From: Streptomyces sp. MP131-18
GTDB lineage: Bacteria > Actinomycetota > Actinomycetes > Streptomycetales > Streptomycetaceae
Direction: 5' to 3'
Assembly (NCBI RefSeq): GCF_001984575.1
Contig: NZ_LZNS01000001.1
Coordinates: forward strand, 6,077,487 to 6,124,372
DNA: 46,886 nucleotides
Shown here: one piece after another, positions 1-8,604 of the stretch
Layout of the letters: each line of letters opens with the position of its first letter
Position numbering within the stretch: position 1 is the stretch's first letter
Notes under the pieces: model-generated
Told to the model about the DNA's origin: nothing
The model's database searches: none
Seen by the model: the letters and a program-made list of their open reading frames with translations, nothing else
Translations under genes and position numbers: made by a program

Positions 1-35
1 GCCGTGGGGGTTTACCGCGAGGGGCGGTGTGCCGC

Positions 36-452
36 TCAAGTGGGTGTCGGGACCGGGCGGTAGGCGCCGAGGGAGTCCCGGTCGGTGGCGGGGGTGCCGG
101 TTCCGCCGTTGGTGACCTCACAGGTCCTGGCGAAGATCCGGGCGGGGCGGACGGGGGTGATCGCCGGCTCGTACCGGCCTGCGTTCTGGTAGCCGGAGTT
201 GCCGTTCCAGCCAGCCAGGTCCTGGCACAGGGACCGGTTGTAGCGGGTGTCGTTGTCGATAAAGGTCTTGAGCCAGGGGATTGCACTCATGGCCGACTGG
301 ACCGCGACGGTGCCCTCGTCCGAGTCGGTGATCCACTCGTCGAACGAGTGCGCGTCGTTGGAGAAGTGCGGCACGACGACGGCCGTCCAGCCCGAGGCAT
401 CGGAGCCGGACTGCTCGCTGCCGGTCGCCCACGGCAGCGTCGAGCCGCGCAC
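36..452 (-). pseudogene. 3' part of an unidentified, probably secreted protein gene; likely 5'-truncated or frameshifted
   Basis: The frame from a GTG at 452 to a TGA at 36 reads 138 residues with good Streptomyces codon use (nearly all G/C third positions) and ordinary globular composition (for example WTAVVVPHFSNDAHSFDEW and a C-terminal segment ending PVPTPT), so it looks truly translated or recently so. No convincing start lies upstream: this frame meets a stop just before 480, while a different minus-strand frame around 460-500 continues with CDVKVLKGYGGG, as if one gene had shifted frame near 455-480. Two cysteines and the absence of Lys-rich or membrane segments fit an exported enzyme. 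I do not recognise the family. It may instead be a short intact gene starting at the GTG. Confidence 0.4.
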
Positions 453-1087
453 GACTCCTGCGGCACCCGCCGCCGTAACCCTTCAGCACCTTCACGTCGC
501 ACGCCCGCGCGTGCGGGACCGTTGGTGCACTCCATCATCCGTATCCTTCGGGTCGCGCCCCCGCTTCCCTCACGGACTTGGTCTGAGCACCCGGATCGAT
601 GCCTCATCCGGTGTGAAGCCGGAACCACGCCGGAGCACGCCCTCCGACGGCTCCAGCCGCTGGCCCCGGCTCAGGTCCAGCTGATGTTCGGCGGGTCGGC
701 CCTCGTGCCGCATGAAGTCCTCCTCCACGTCAGCCGAGCATGTGTCAGGTGTCCAGGGCCGACCACCGATTCGCATCATTGAACAGAGGTAAACAGGGGT
801 CAATAGAATGGACCCGATCGCATCGAATGCGATCACAATCGATCAGAATGGTGCGCCGCAGCAAGCTTTTTCGTGTGCGGGCGAGCTGGTGCTGCGCGGT
901 TGGCGGGCGGGCGCGGGCTTGGAGTGGCGGCCAGTGCCGCGGCCCGGTCGGGGCGGCCAGGCGAACGCGCTTTCTATCTGGGTCCTTTCGCGGTGCTGCG
1001 CGTCCGGCTGCCGCGCGGCCGCCGCTCGTCGGTTGAATGTGTTCGACGCACGCATCTTGCGGTTCCGGAAGCGGCGGTTCTACGCTG
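453..1087. other. Intergenic stretch with no supported gene
   Basis: About 635 bases between the fragment and the operator of the next gene. The reading frames here have poor codon bias and no recognisable protein. The composition is less GC-rich in 740-860, as expected for a promoter or an eroded gene. Remnants of the 5' end of the left-hand gene may lie in 453-740. Confidence 0.5.
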
Positions 1088-1101
1088 CGGGAGCGCTCCC
1101 A
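1088..1101. promoter_or_regulatory. CebR-like operator upstream of the rhamnogalacturonan lyase gene
   Basis: CGGGAGCGCTCCCA differs at one outer base from the CebR box TGGGAGCGCTCCCA known from Streptomyces cellulose/cello-oligosaccharide regulons. The inner 12 bases are a perfect palindrome. It lies 110 bases before the ATG at 1211. The same 17-base string GGGAGCGCTCCCACACC recurs before the LPMO gene at 5341, which supports a shared LacI-family repressor. The repressor gene is not in the window. Confidence 0.7.
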
Positions 1102-1210
1102 CACCCGCTCGATTCGATCACGGGCTGTTCTTGCGCCGTGGTCATGAATCGTTTCATCGTTGGTTGCTCGGTGGGTGCGTGGCTCGGTAATCGCTTTCGA
1201 AGGAGCCGTC

Positions 1211-3535
1211 ATGTATCTCTCGCTTCGCAGATTCCGAAGTACCCGTGGACTGCTGGCCTCGGTGCTGGTCGTGCTGATGGCCGCGGTGTCGCTGGTCGCT
1301 CTTCCGGCGCCCGCGGCGCAGGCCGCGGTCATCGACACGAACGCGTCATACGTGCTGGTCAACCGGCACAGCGGCAAGGTGATGTCCGTGAGCGACGCGG
1401 CCACTGCCGACGGGGCGCCGATCGTTCAGTGGTCGCGTGACGACGGGGCCTGGCAGCAGTGGCAGTTCGTCGACTCGGGTGGTGGCTACTACCGCCTGAA
1501 GTCCGTGCACAGCGGCCAAGTGGTGGACATCGAGGGGCTTTCCACCACGGACGGGGCCAATGTCATCCAGTGGCCCGACAGCAACGGCACCAACCAGCAG
1601 TTCCGCGTCGTGGACACCGACAGCGGCTACGTGCAGCTGATCAACCGCCGCAGCGGCAAGGCGCTGGACGTGTGGGAGCGGTCCACGGCGGACGGCGCCC
1701 GGGTCTCCCAGTACACCGACAACAACGGTGCCAATCAGCAGTGGCAGCTGGTCCCGGTCGGCGAGGACCCGGACCCGGACCCGGACCCGCCGACCGGCGA
1801 GGCCCTCCAGATGGAGGACCTCAACCGGGGTCTGGTGTCGGTCCGTTCGGGTGACGGGAACCTGGTGTCCTGGCGGCTGCTCGGCACCGAAGGTTACGAC
1901 ACGGCGTTCAACGTCTACCGCGGTTCGACCAAGGTGAACGGTTCGCCGATCACCGACTCCACCAACTACCTGGACCGGGGCGCTCCCGCCGACGCCGCCT
2001 ACACCGTGCGTGCGGTGGTGGACGGCACCGAGCAGGAACCGTCGGAAGGCTCGCTGCGCTTCACCGGCGGCAACTACCTCGACGTCCCCCTCCAGCGGCC
2101 CGGCTCCGGGTACACGCCGGTCGAGGCGAGCCCGGGGGATGTGAACGGTGACGGTCAGTACGAGCTGATCGTCAAGTGGGACCCGGACAACGCCAAGGAC
2201 AACTCCCAGTCCGGGGTCACCGGCAACGTCTACATCGACGCCTACCAGCTGAACGGCCAGCGGCTGTGGCGCATCGATCTGGGCCGCAACATCCGGGCCG
2301 GCGCGCACTACACGCAGTTCCAGGTCTATGACTACGACGGCGACGGCCGCGCCGAGGTCGCGATGAAGACGGCTGATGGCACCCGCGACGGGCAGGGCGG
2401 CGTGATCGGCAACGCGAACGCGGACCACCGGAACTCCGGCGGCTACATCCTGAGCGGCCCCGAGTACCTGACGATGTTCAACGGGCAGACCGGCGCGGAG
2501 ATGGACACCGTCAACTATGAACCTCCGCGGGGCAGTGTCCCGTCCTGGGGCGACGACTACGGCAACCGGGTCGACCGTTTCCTGGCCGGCACCGCCTACC
2601 TCGACGGCCAGCGCCCTTCCCTGGTCATGGCGCGCGGCTACTACACCCGCGCCGTCATCGCGGCCTGGGACTTCCGGGACGGGCAGCTCACCCGGCGCTG
2701 GACGTTCGACTCCAACGCCTCGGGCAACGGCGCCGCCTACGGGCAGGGCAACCACCAGCTGTCCATCGCGGATGTCGACGCCGACGGCCGGCAGGAGATC
2801 GTCTACGGCGCGGCGACCATTGATGACAACGGCCGCCTGATGTACTCCACGGGCTACGGCCACGGGGACGCCCTGCACGTGGGCGACTTCGTGCCCTCCC
2901 GTTCGGGGCTTGAGGTCTTCTCCATCCACGAGTCGGGCAACCAGCCGGGCTCCGACCTGCACGACGCCCGCACCGGCCAGAACATCCACCGCACCCCGAC
3001 CAGTGGCTCCGAGGGACCGGGGCGTGGCGTGGCCGCGGACATCTACGCCGGCAACCCCGGCGCGGAGTTCTGGGGTTCCGGCCCGAACATGAACCAGCTG
3101 CGCAACTCCTCCGGCGGCAATGTCGGACGCAACCCCTCCTCGGCGAACTTCCTCGCCTGGTGGGACGCCGACCCCGTGCGGGAACTGCTGGACGGCACCC
3201 GCATCGACAAGTACGGCACCGGCGGCGACACCCGCCTGCTGACCGCGAGCGGCGTGGCCGCCAGCAACGGCACCAAGTCCACCCCCGTCCTGTCCGGCGA
3301 CCTGTTCGGCGACTGGCGCGAGGAGGTCATCTGGCGGCACTCGGACAACAACGCTCTGCGGATCTATGCCACGAGCACCGCGACGGACGTCAAACTGCAC
3401 ACCCTGGCCCACGACGCCCAGTACCGGGTCGCGCTGGCCTGGCAGAACACCGCCTACAACCAACCGCCGCACCCCAGCTACTTCCTGGGGGCCGGCATGA
3501 CCCGCCCACCGCAGCCGAACGTCTACCTCCGCTGA
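1211..3535 (+). CDS. Secreted rhamnogalacturonan lyase, PL11 family, with N-terminal ricin-type carbohydrate-binding domain
   Basis: A 774-residue exported enzyme expected to cleave the rhamnogalacturonan I backbone of pectin by beta-elimination. The start is the ATG at 1211 with AAGGAG 7 bases upstream; the longer frame to 1160 has no ribosome-binding site. Residues 1-36 form a signal peptide (arginine-rich start, hydrophobic core, Ala-rich AxA cleavage region). Residues about 40-175 are a ricin-type beta-trefoil with three QxW-like repeats (QQWQF, NQQF, NQQWQL), CBM13-like. A DPDPDPDPP linker near residue 187 leads into the catalytic beta-propeller (about 196-774), which begins MEDLNRG and contains repeated calcium-type DxDGD loops (DVNGDGQ, YDGDGRAE, DVDADGRQE), typical of PL11 YesW/YesX proteins. 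Regulation is probably by the CebR-like box at 1088 and a hairpin terminates the gene. Confidence 0.9.
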   Translation: MYLSLRRFRSTRGLLASVLVVLMAAVSLVALPAPAAQAAVIDTNASYVLVNRHSGKVMSVSDAATADGAPIVQWSRDDGAWQQWQFVDSGGGYYRLKSVHSGQVVDIEGLSTTDGANVIQWPDSNGTNQQFRVVDTDSGYVQLINRRSGKALDVWERSTADGARVSQYTDNNGANQQWQLVPVGEDPDPDPDPPTGEALQMEDLNRGLVSVRSGDGNLVSWRLLGTEGYDTAFNVYRGSTKVNGSPITDSTNYLDRGAPADAAYTVRAVVDGTEQEPSEGSLRFTGGNYLDVPLQRPGSGYTPVEASPGDVNGDGQYELIVKWDPDNAKDNSQSGVTGNVYIDAYQLNGQRLWRIDLGRNIRAGAHYTQFQVYDYDGDGRAEVAMKTADGTRDGQGGVIGNANADHRNSGGYILSGPEYLTMFNGQTGAEMDTVNYEPPRGSVPSWGDDYGNRVDRFLAGTAYLDGQRPSLVMARGYYTRAVIAAWDFRDGQLTRRWTFDSNASGNGAAYGQGNHQLSIADVDADGRQEIVYGAATIDDNGRLMYSTGYGHGDALHVGDFVPSRSGLEVFSIHESGNQPGSDLHDARTGQNIHRTPTSGSEGPGRGVAADIYAGNPGAEFWGSGPNMNQLRNSSGGNVGRNPSSANFLAWWDADPVRELLDGTRIDKYGTGGDTRLLTASGVAASNGTKSTPVLSGDLFGDWREEVIWRHSDNNALRIYATSTATDVKLHTLAHDAQYRVALAWQNTAYNQPPHPSYFLGAGMTRPPQPNVYLR

Positions 3536-3584
3536 CCGGTCCCGGCCACCCGGCCAGGACCCGAAGGCGCGAAGCAGCGTGAAC

Positions 3585-3614
3585 GGGGCCGTCTCCCCTG
3601 CGGGAGACGGCCCC
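3585..3614 (+). terminator. Intrinsic-type hairpin after the PL11 gene
   Basis: Perfect 13-base arms GGGGCCGTCTCCC and GGGAGACGGCCCC enclose a CTGC loop, 50 bases past the stop. There is no U-tract, which is common in GC-rich actinobacteria. Confidence 0.7.
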
Positions 3615-3788
3615 CCGGCCGTTCGGCGGCTCCGTTCCGCCTGAGCGGCCGGTGGCGACCCGTGGCCCGGGGCTGTCGGGTCTTAAGCGGAGCGCCTACA
3701 GTCCGCGGCGTCCGGCAGCCGATCAGCGTTCGATATGCCGGGCATGGCCGTTCCGGGCGCCCCCCCACCGCCCCACCGCCCCACGGCA

Positions 3789-5036
3789 CTACGCGGCGCG
3801 GCTCTCGTCCGGACCACCCGGCCCAGGCGCCCCGCCCGACCGCCGAGCGGCAGGTGAGAGGACGCGTGCCAGGACGAGCGAGAGGGCGAGGAGGAGGAGC
3901 CCGGCCGCGGGGGCCTGCGCGAGGGCGGCGGAGGCCCCCCATGTGTCGGCGGCGCGCCCGGCGAGGGACGCCGCCAGTGCCGAACCGGCCGCACTGGCGG
4001 AGTTGTTCCAGGCGAGGGCCTGGGTGAGGACGGCCGGGTGGACGGTCCGTTCCGTGAGGACGTTCAGCAGGACGAGCGTGGGCGGAACCGCCGCCTCCGT
4101 GGCGGCCACCGCCGCGCCGAGCCAGACGGCGGACGGCGCGAGGGGAAGCGGCAGCGCCGCGCCCGTGAGACAGGCGGCGGCGATGACGAGTTGGCGGCGC
4201 GCCGGGGCCGGGTGCTGCCGCAGCCCGTAGAGCCAGCCGGCGAGCAGCCCGCTGAGCGCGGCGACGGTGATGATCGGCGCGGCGGCACCGGGAGTCCCGT
4301 GGCCGATGGCGAAGGCGCTCACGGCGACCCCCATGGTGCCGAAGTACAGCCCGATGGCCAGGTTGAGCAGGGCGAGGAGGAGGAACGCCGACCGGTGCAG
4401 GGTCCTGCCGGTGCGGGCACGTTCGGTGTGCTCGCGGTTGGGCGGGGGCGCGGTGCGGCCCTGGGCGGCCAGCGCCCCCGCCCCGCCGAGGATCAGGGCC
4501 GCGGCAATGGTGCTGGCCAGGGTCGCGCCGCCGGCCGCGCCGAGCGAGGTGACCAGGACCGGCCCGAGGAGGAAGGCGGTGGCGTTGGCCAGAGATTCCA
4601 GGGAGAAGGCGGCGGGCAGCTCGCCGGCCCGTTCGCCGCGCAGCAGGTGGGCCCAGCGGGCCGCGGACAGGGCACCGAGCTGGGGAACGGCCGCGCCGGC
4701 GCAGGTGGCGGCGGTGATCGCGGCGGCGGGGGTGGCGGCCGCCAGCACACCGGCGATGGCGGCGCCGTGGGCGAGCAGGGAGAACGGCAGGACGCGGGGC
4801 TGGCCGAACCGGTCGGTCAGACGGGCCAGTTGCGGGCCGAGCAGGGCCTCGGCGAGCGCGAACCCGGCAGTGGCGAGGCCGGCGGTGCCGTAGGAGCCGG
4901 TGCGGGCGTGCAGCAACCAGACCAGGCCGAGGCCGGTCATGGCGATGCCGACGCGCCCGGCAGCGGCCGTGAGGAAGAAGGCGGCGGCGCCGGGAGTGCG
5001 CAGCAGGGGACGGTAGCCGGTGGCGGCGCGGGGCAT
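3789..5036 (-). CDS. Major facilitator superfamily transporter
   Basis: A 415-residue inner-membrane protein with about 12 hydrophobic segments. It starts at the ATG at 5036 (MPRAATGYRPLL), preceded by AAGGA 7 bases upstream; the longer open frame to 5450 is GC-driven and has no ribosome-binding site. A loop LTDRFGQPR after the second segment matches the MFS motif-A position (DRxGxR). It resembles actinobacterial drug/metabolite exporters of the MFS_1 group. The substrate cannot be read from sequence. It is divergent from the LPMO gene with a 365-base gap and stands alone. Confidence 0.8.
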   Translation of the reverse strand: MPRAATGYRPLLRTPGAAAFFLTAAAGRVGIAMTGLGLVWLLHARTGSYGTAGLATAGFALAEALLGPQLARLTDRFGQPRVLPFSLLAHGAAIAGVLAAATPAAAITAATCAGAAVPQLGALSAARWAHLLRGERAGELPAAFSLESLANATAFLLGPVLVTSLGAAGGATLASTIAAALILGGAGALAAQGRTAPPPNREHTERARTGRTLHRSAFLLLALLNLAIGLYFGTMGVAVSAFAIGHGTPGAAAPIITVAALSGLLAGWLYGLRQHPAPARRQLVIAAACLTGAALPLPLAPSAVWLGAAVAATEAAVPPTLVLLNVLTERTVHPAVLTQALAWNNSASAAGSALAASLAGRAADTWGASAALAQAPAAGLLLLALSLVLARVLSPAARRSGGAPGPGGPDESRAA

Positions 5037-5339
5037 GAGATGTCCTTCATCGCCGCCCGGCGGGGCGGGCCGCCTGGGGCCGCCGGCGCCTGGGTGGTAC
5101 GGAAGGGCGCGGCCCCCGGCCCGCCGGGGGGCGTCCAGAGTTGCGGCGGGACGGGACACGCGCCCTCGCCGCCACCCCGACACCGGGCGGAGGAGAAACG
5201 TCGGACCCGGACCAAGGCGGGCCCGGGCGACCGGGGCAATGCTAGCGGGGCTGCCGCGGTGACGACGGGTGGGGGCGCGAACTCGACGTGCGCGAGGGCT
5301 GTTTCGGTGGTGTGTCGGCGGGTAAGGTTCCCGTAATCT
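5037..5339. other. Divergent intergenic region
   Basis: This is the space between the MFS start and the CebR-like box of the LPMO gene. It is very GC-rich and shows no supported small gene. It must contain the leftward MFS promoter, for which I see no convincing -10/-35. Confidence 0.4.
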
Positions 5340-5353
5340 TGGGAGCGCTCCCA
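5340..5353. promoter_or_regulatory. CebR operator (perfect match) upstream of the LPMO gene
   Basis: TGGGAGCGCTCCCA is a perfect 14-base palindrome identical to the Streptomyces CebR consensus. It sits 48 bases upstream of the LPMO ATG, in a position to block transcription. Established work shows that CebR releases such sites when cellobiose or cellotriose is present. Confidence 0.85.
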
Positions 5354-5401
5354 CACCGGAACCACCCCGACCCCCCTCTTCCGGAAGACGGAGACCGCAC
5401 A

Positions 5402-6079
5402 ATGTACGCAGATACCCCCACACGCCGCTGGACGCTGCGGGTGATCGCACCGGTGCTGGCCGGTGTCGTCGGCCTGCTCGCCCTGTTCATGAGCCCCTGG
5501 ACCGAATCGGCCAGCGCCCACGGCTCGATCGTGGACCCCGCCTCCCGCAACTACGGCTGCTGGGAACGCTGGGGCAGCGACCACATGAACCCGGCCATGG
5601 AGCAGGAAGACCCCATGTGCTGGCAGGCCTTCCAGGCCAACCCGAACACCATGTGGAACTGGATGAGCCTGTTCCGGGAGAACCTGGCCGGCAACTTCCA
5701 GGGGGCGATCCCCAACGGGAAGCTGTGCAGCGCCGGTGACGCCCAGGGCGGCCTGGCCAGCTCGCTCGACAACCCGGGCCCGTGGACCACGACGGACGTC
5801 AGCAGCAACTTCAGCGTCCACCTGTACGACACGGCCAGCCACGGCGCGGACTACTTCCAGGTGTACGTCACCAAGCAGGGCTTCGATCCCACCACCCAGG
5901 CCCTGGGCTGGGACGACCTCGAACTGGTGGAGGAAACCGGTAGTTACCCGCCGGCGCAGGACATCACCTTCGACGTCAGCGCCCCCGGCCGCAGTGGCCA
6001 CCACATCGTCTACACGATCTGGCAGGCATCGCACCTGGACCAGACGTACTTCATCTGCAGCGACGTCAACTTCGGCTGA
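5402..6079 (+). CDS. Secreted lytic polysaccharide monooxygenase, AA10 family, single catalytic domain
   Basis: A 225-residue copper enzyme that oxidatively cleaves crystalline polysaccharide. The ATG at 5402 has GGAG 8 bases upstream. Residues 1-39 are a signal peptide ending ASA, so cleavage exposes His40 as the N-terminal histidine of the copper brace; the second brace residue is His147 in ASHGADYFQVYVTK, and the axial Phe is probably Phe217 in QTYFICSDVNF. The mature start HGSIVDPASRNYGCW and the segment WNWMSLFREN closely resemble Streptomyces coelicolor ScLPMO10B, a cellulose/chitin-active enzyme, from memory of that sequence. There is no carbohydrate-binding module or linker; the protein ends at the catalytic domain. 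Its CebR box agrees with a cellulose role. Confidence 0.93.
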   Translation: MYADTPTRRWTLRVIAPVLAGVVGLLALFMSPWTESASAHGSIVDPASRNYGCWERWGSDHMNPAMEQEDPMCWQAFQANPNTMWNWMSLFRENLAGNFQGAIPNGKLCSAGDAQGGLASSLDNPGPWTTTDVSSNFSVHLYDTASHGADYFQVYVTKQGFDPTTQALGWDDLELVEETGSYPPAQDITFDVSAPGRSGHHIVYTIWQASHLDQTYFICSDVNFG

Positions 6080-6107
6080 GCCCGGCCAGCCGGCCGGTGA
6101 GCTTTGT

Positions 6108-6148
6108 ACCGCCCCGCCGGGTCCCCGTCAGGGGCCCGGTGGGGCGGT
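6108..6148 (+). terminator. Hairpin terminator after the LPMO gene
   Basis: A long stem, with ACCGCCCCGCCGGGTCCCC pairing with GGGGCCCGGTGGGGCGGT across a short GTCA loop, lies 29 bases after the stop. It contains one small imperfection and no U-tract. Confidence 0.7.
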
Positions 6149-6276
6149 GCCGTTGCGCCGTGCCGACGCCCCCTCGGCCGGGCCGGGGAACGCCGGCCGG
6201 GGAACGGGCCGGGGAACGCGGGCCGGCCGTCCGAATCCGCTTGTCCGTCGTCCGGCCAGGGGATTACCGTGCGCCG

Positions 6277-6930
6277 GTGGATCTCTTCTCGCGCTCCTGG
6301 ACGGCGTTGCGCACGGCGGTGGCCGAAACCCCGGACGAGGACTTCGACCGGCCATCGGGCTGTACCGGCTGGCTCGTGCGGGACCTGGTGTGCCACCTGG
6401 TCATCGGCGCGCAGGACGTCCTGATCACCCTGGTCACGCCCGCCGAAAGCGAACCGACCGTGGACGCGGTCACCTACTGGGATCTGGTCGAGCCCCCGAC
6501 CGGCGAGGACCCGCTCGATGCGCTGATCCCCCGGCTGGCCGCCGCATACGGCGAGCCGCGGTGGCTGAAGTTCCACTTCGACGACGTCGGTTCCGCCGCG
6601 GGCCGCGCCGCCGGACTCGCCGACCCGGCCGCCCGCGTCAGCACCCGCGACGAGGTGCTGACCGTCGGCGACTTCCTGTCCGCGTACGTGCTCGAATGGA
6701 CCCTGCACCACCTCGACCTCATCGCGCATCTGCCATCGGCCGCCGGTCCGCCCGCCGAGTCCCTCGCGGCGGCACGCGCGTTGCTGGAAAAGATCGCCGG
6801 GACCCCGTTCCCCGCCTCGTTCTCCGACGAGGACGCGCTGCTGATCGGCACCGGGCGCCGCACACCGACCGACGCGGAGGGCGCCGCGCTGGGCGCGTTC
6901 GCCGCGGGGCTGCCGCTCAGCGTCGGCTGA
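6277..6930 (+). CDS. Mycothiol-dependent maleylpyruvate isomerase-like protein (DinB-type four-helix fold)
   Basis: 217 residues from the GTG at 6277, with AGGGGA about 14 bases upstream; a TTG at 6241 is an alternative start. The N-terminal pattern SGCTGWLVRDLVCHLVIG and the later LEWTLHHLDL match the TIGR03083/MDMPI_N family, in which one histidine in the first motif and a Glu/His pair in the second bind a divalent metal and mycothiol acts as thiol cofactor. The reaction and substrate of this member are unknown. It converges on the lipase-like gene and their ends overlap by 14 bases within a perfect hairpin. Confidence 0.75.
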   Translation: MDLFSRSWTALRTAVAETPDEDFDRPSGCTGWLVRDLVCHLVIGAQDVLITLVTPAESEPTVDAVTYWDLVEPPTGEDPLDALIPRLAAAYGEPRWLKFHFDDVGSAAGRAAGLADPAARVSTRDEVLTVGDFLSAYVLEWTLHHLDLIAHLPSAAGPPAESLAAARALLEKIAGTPFPASFSDEDALLIGTGRRTPTDAEGAALGAFAAGLPLSVG

Positions 6931-6946
6931 GCGGCAGCCCCGCGGC
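6901..6946. terminator. Bidirectional hairpin spanning both stop codons of two convergent genes
   Basis: A perfect inverted repeat with 21-base arms (6901-6921 and 6926-6946) and a GTCG loop. The left arm contains the last codons of the rightward gene and the stop of the leftward gene, and the right arm the reverse. Both proteins therefore end in the same residues, GLPLS, before their last two amino acids. Confidence 0.85.
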
Positions 6947-8260
6947 CGCCGCCGCGCTGCCGTCCTGGCCGGTCAGGACGCGGAACCAGTCGATCGTGGC
7001 CGCGGTGGCGGCGACGCCTGAGCCGAGGTGCCGGGACCCCTGGTAGTCCACCGCGCCGAGATCGACGACCGGCACGTCCCGCCCGTTCTCCCGCAACTCG
7101 GCGTGGCACCACGCGGTGTTCTCCACGACGGCCTGTTCGTCGCCCGTCGCCATGTAGAGCCGCGTCGGCATCCGCGGAGCCCAGTCCGTGCACACGCGGC
7201 CCGCGGCCGCCAGGGCCGTGGCGAACGATCCGGTGGGGGCGGCCAGCAACTGGCGGCCGCGCTCCGTCAGCAGTTCCTCGGCCGAGTCCGGCAGGCCGTC
7301 CATCATCTCCCGGCCGGTGTGCGTTCCGTCGAACAACTCCTCGACGGAATCGGCATACTCCGATCGGAACACCTCGGCCGGGTCCTGGTACACGCCGCCG
7401 TGCAGACGATTGACCGACACCAGCGCGTACGCCGCGTACACCGCGCCGTACTCGGGCGCGACCCGGTCCTCGTCGAGCAGCGACTCCAGTGTCGTGCCGA
7501 CGAAGTCGTACGCGCCGCTCACCGGTGCCAACGCGCCCGCCCGGAACCACCGGTCCTCGCCCTCCTGGAGGGCACGCCCCAGGCCGAGCGCGGCCGAGGC
7601 GCCCTGCGAGAAGCCGGTGACCAGCACGTTCCGCCGCAGCGTGTGGCCGGTGCCCGGCGCGAAGGCGCGGGAGGCGCGCAGCATGTCGAGCGAGGCCGTC
7701 GTTTCCGAGGGCACGTCCATCCACGGGTGAACGCCCGGCCCGAGCCCCATGCCGAGGTAGTCGGGCGCGACCCCGGCGAAGCCCGCCGCCGCGTAACTGA
7801 TCGTCGCCGCGCTGACGAAGTTCTGCCGCTGCATCGACGGCGCGTCCTCCTTGTGCACGCCGGTCCCGTGGGCGAAGGACACCGGGTGCAACGCGCCGTG
7901 GCGGGTCCGGGGCAGCGCGAGCAGCCCGCTGGCGGTGGTCGGCCGCCCGGCCGCGTCGACGGTCCGGTACACCAGCCGGTACGCGTCGACGCCGTAACGG
8001 GCCACACTGCCGTCGAACCCGGCGGCGGCCAGTTCGGCGGCGGCGTCCGCACGGCCGTCGAGGGTGTAGAGCAGTTCGGCGGAGACGAGCGCGCCGCGGT
8101 GGTGCCGCTCATGCCCCGCGGCGGGAGCCGCGGGCACCGCGGGAGCGGCGGTCGGCGCGACGGCTGCCGCGGCGGGAGTGAGAGTCAGCAGCAGCGCCGC
8201 GCAGGACGCGGCAATGACGGGGGCACGCATCGGATTTCGTACTTCCCTCTGGATCGACAT
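6917..8260 (-). CDS. Secreted alpha/beta-hydrolase, lipase-like
   Basis: 447 residues from the ATG at 8260 (GAGGA 10 bases upstream). An in-frame ATG at 8230 (MRAPVIAASC) also has a good site, GAGGGAAG, and would give a shorter signal peptide. The hydrophobic stretch AASCAALLLTLTP and following Ala/Pro-rich region indicate export. The triad, numbered from 8260, appears as Ser218 in VTGFSQGASA (GxSxG), Asp374 in MATGDEQAVV and His411 in GSRHLGS. The domain SFAHGTGV...PDYLGMGLGPGVHPWMDV is typical of secreted lipase/LIP-type hydrolases of actinobacteria, which act on esters or lipids. The stop lies inside the 6901-6946 hairpin. Confidence 0.8.
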   Translation of the reverse strand: MSIQREVRNPMRAPVIAASCAALLLTLTPAAAAVAPTAAPAVPAAPAAGHERHHRGALVSAELLYTLDGRADAAAELAAAGFDGSVARYGVDAYRLVYRTVDAAGRPTTASGLLALPRTRHGALHPVSFAHGTGVHKEDAPSMQRQNFVSAATISYAAAGFAGVAPDYLGMGLGPGVHPWMDVPSETTASLDMLRASRAFAPGTGHTLRRNVLVTGFSQGASAALGLGRALQEGEDRWFRAGALAPVSGAYDFVGTTLESLLDEDRVAPEYGAVYAAYALVSVNRLHGGVYQDPAEVFRSEYADSVEELFDGTHTGREMMDGLPDSAEELLTERGRQLLAAPTGSFATALAAAGRVCTDWAPRMPTRLYMATGDEQAVVENTAWCHAELRENGRDVPVVDLGAVDYQGSRHLGSGVAATAATIDWFRVLTGQDGSAAAAAGLPLSRR

Positions 8261-8604
8261 GGTTCCGGAGTCCTCAGCCTGGTCGTCAGGCCGGTTCCGC
8301 GCGGTGGGTCCAAGCACCGATCCGAGGTGGTGACAGGTCCACCTGCCGCCATGGGGATGCCCCTAGTGCCGGGTGGCCGCTGTCCGTTCTGTCCGGTGTT
8401 CCGCTCTCGCGCTCGGCGGGCCGGCGGTTGTGACGCCGCCGGCCCGTCTCCCCCGAGGGGCGCATACGCCGGTTGGCGGCCGGCAGTGCCCCTGCACCCG
8501 ACAAGAATGGCGGCGGCGCTTTCATCTCGCTTTCGTGGCGCGCACGGCTTCGGTGACAGGTACGTCACACTGTGGGTGATTGCCGAACGGGGGGACGGGA
8601 GTTC
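8261..8604. other. Divergent intergenic region before the SARP gene
   Basis: No gene is supported here. The decamer GGTGACAGGT occurs twice in direct orientation (8329-8338 and 8552-8561). The second copy is part of a short palindrome GTGAC-N6-GTCAC (8553-8568) that ends 36 bases before the SARP start, so it is a candidate regulator site. Confidence 0.4.

Noticed and set aside
1346..3472. A 708-codon minus-strand frame across the PL11 gene
   Set aside because: Shadow of the pectin lyase gene; it is rich in Val/Gly/Arg and lacks a ribosome-binding site.
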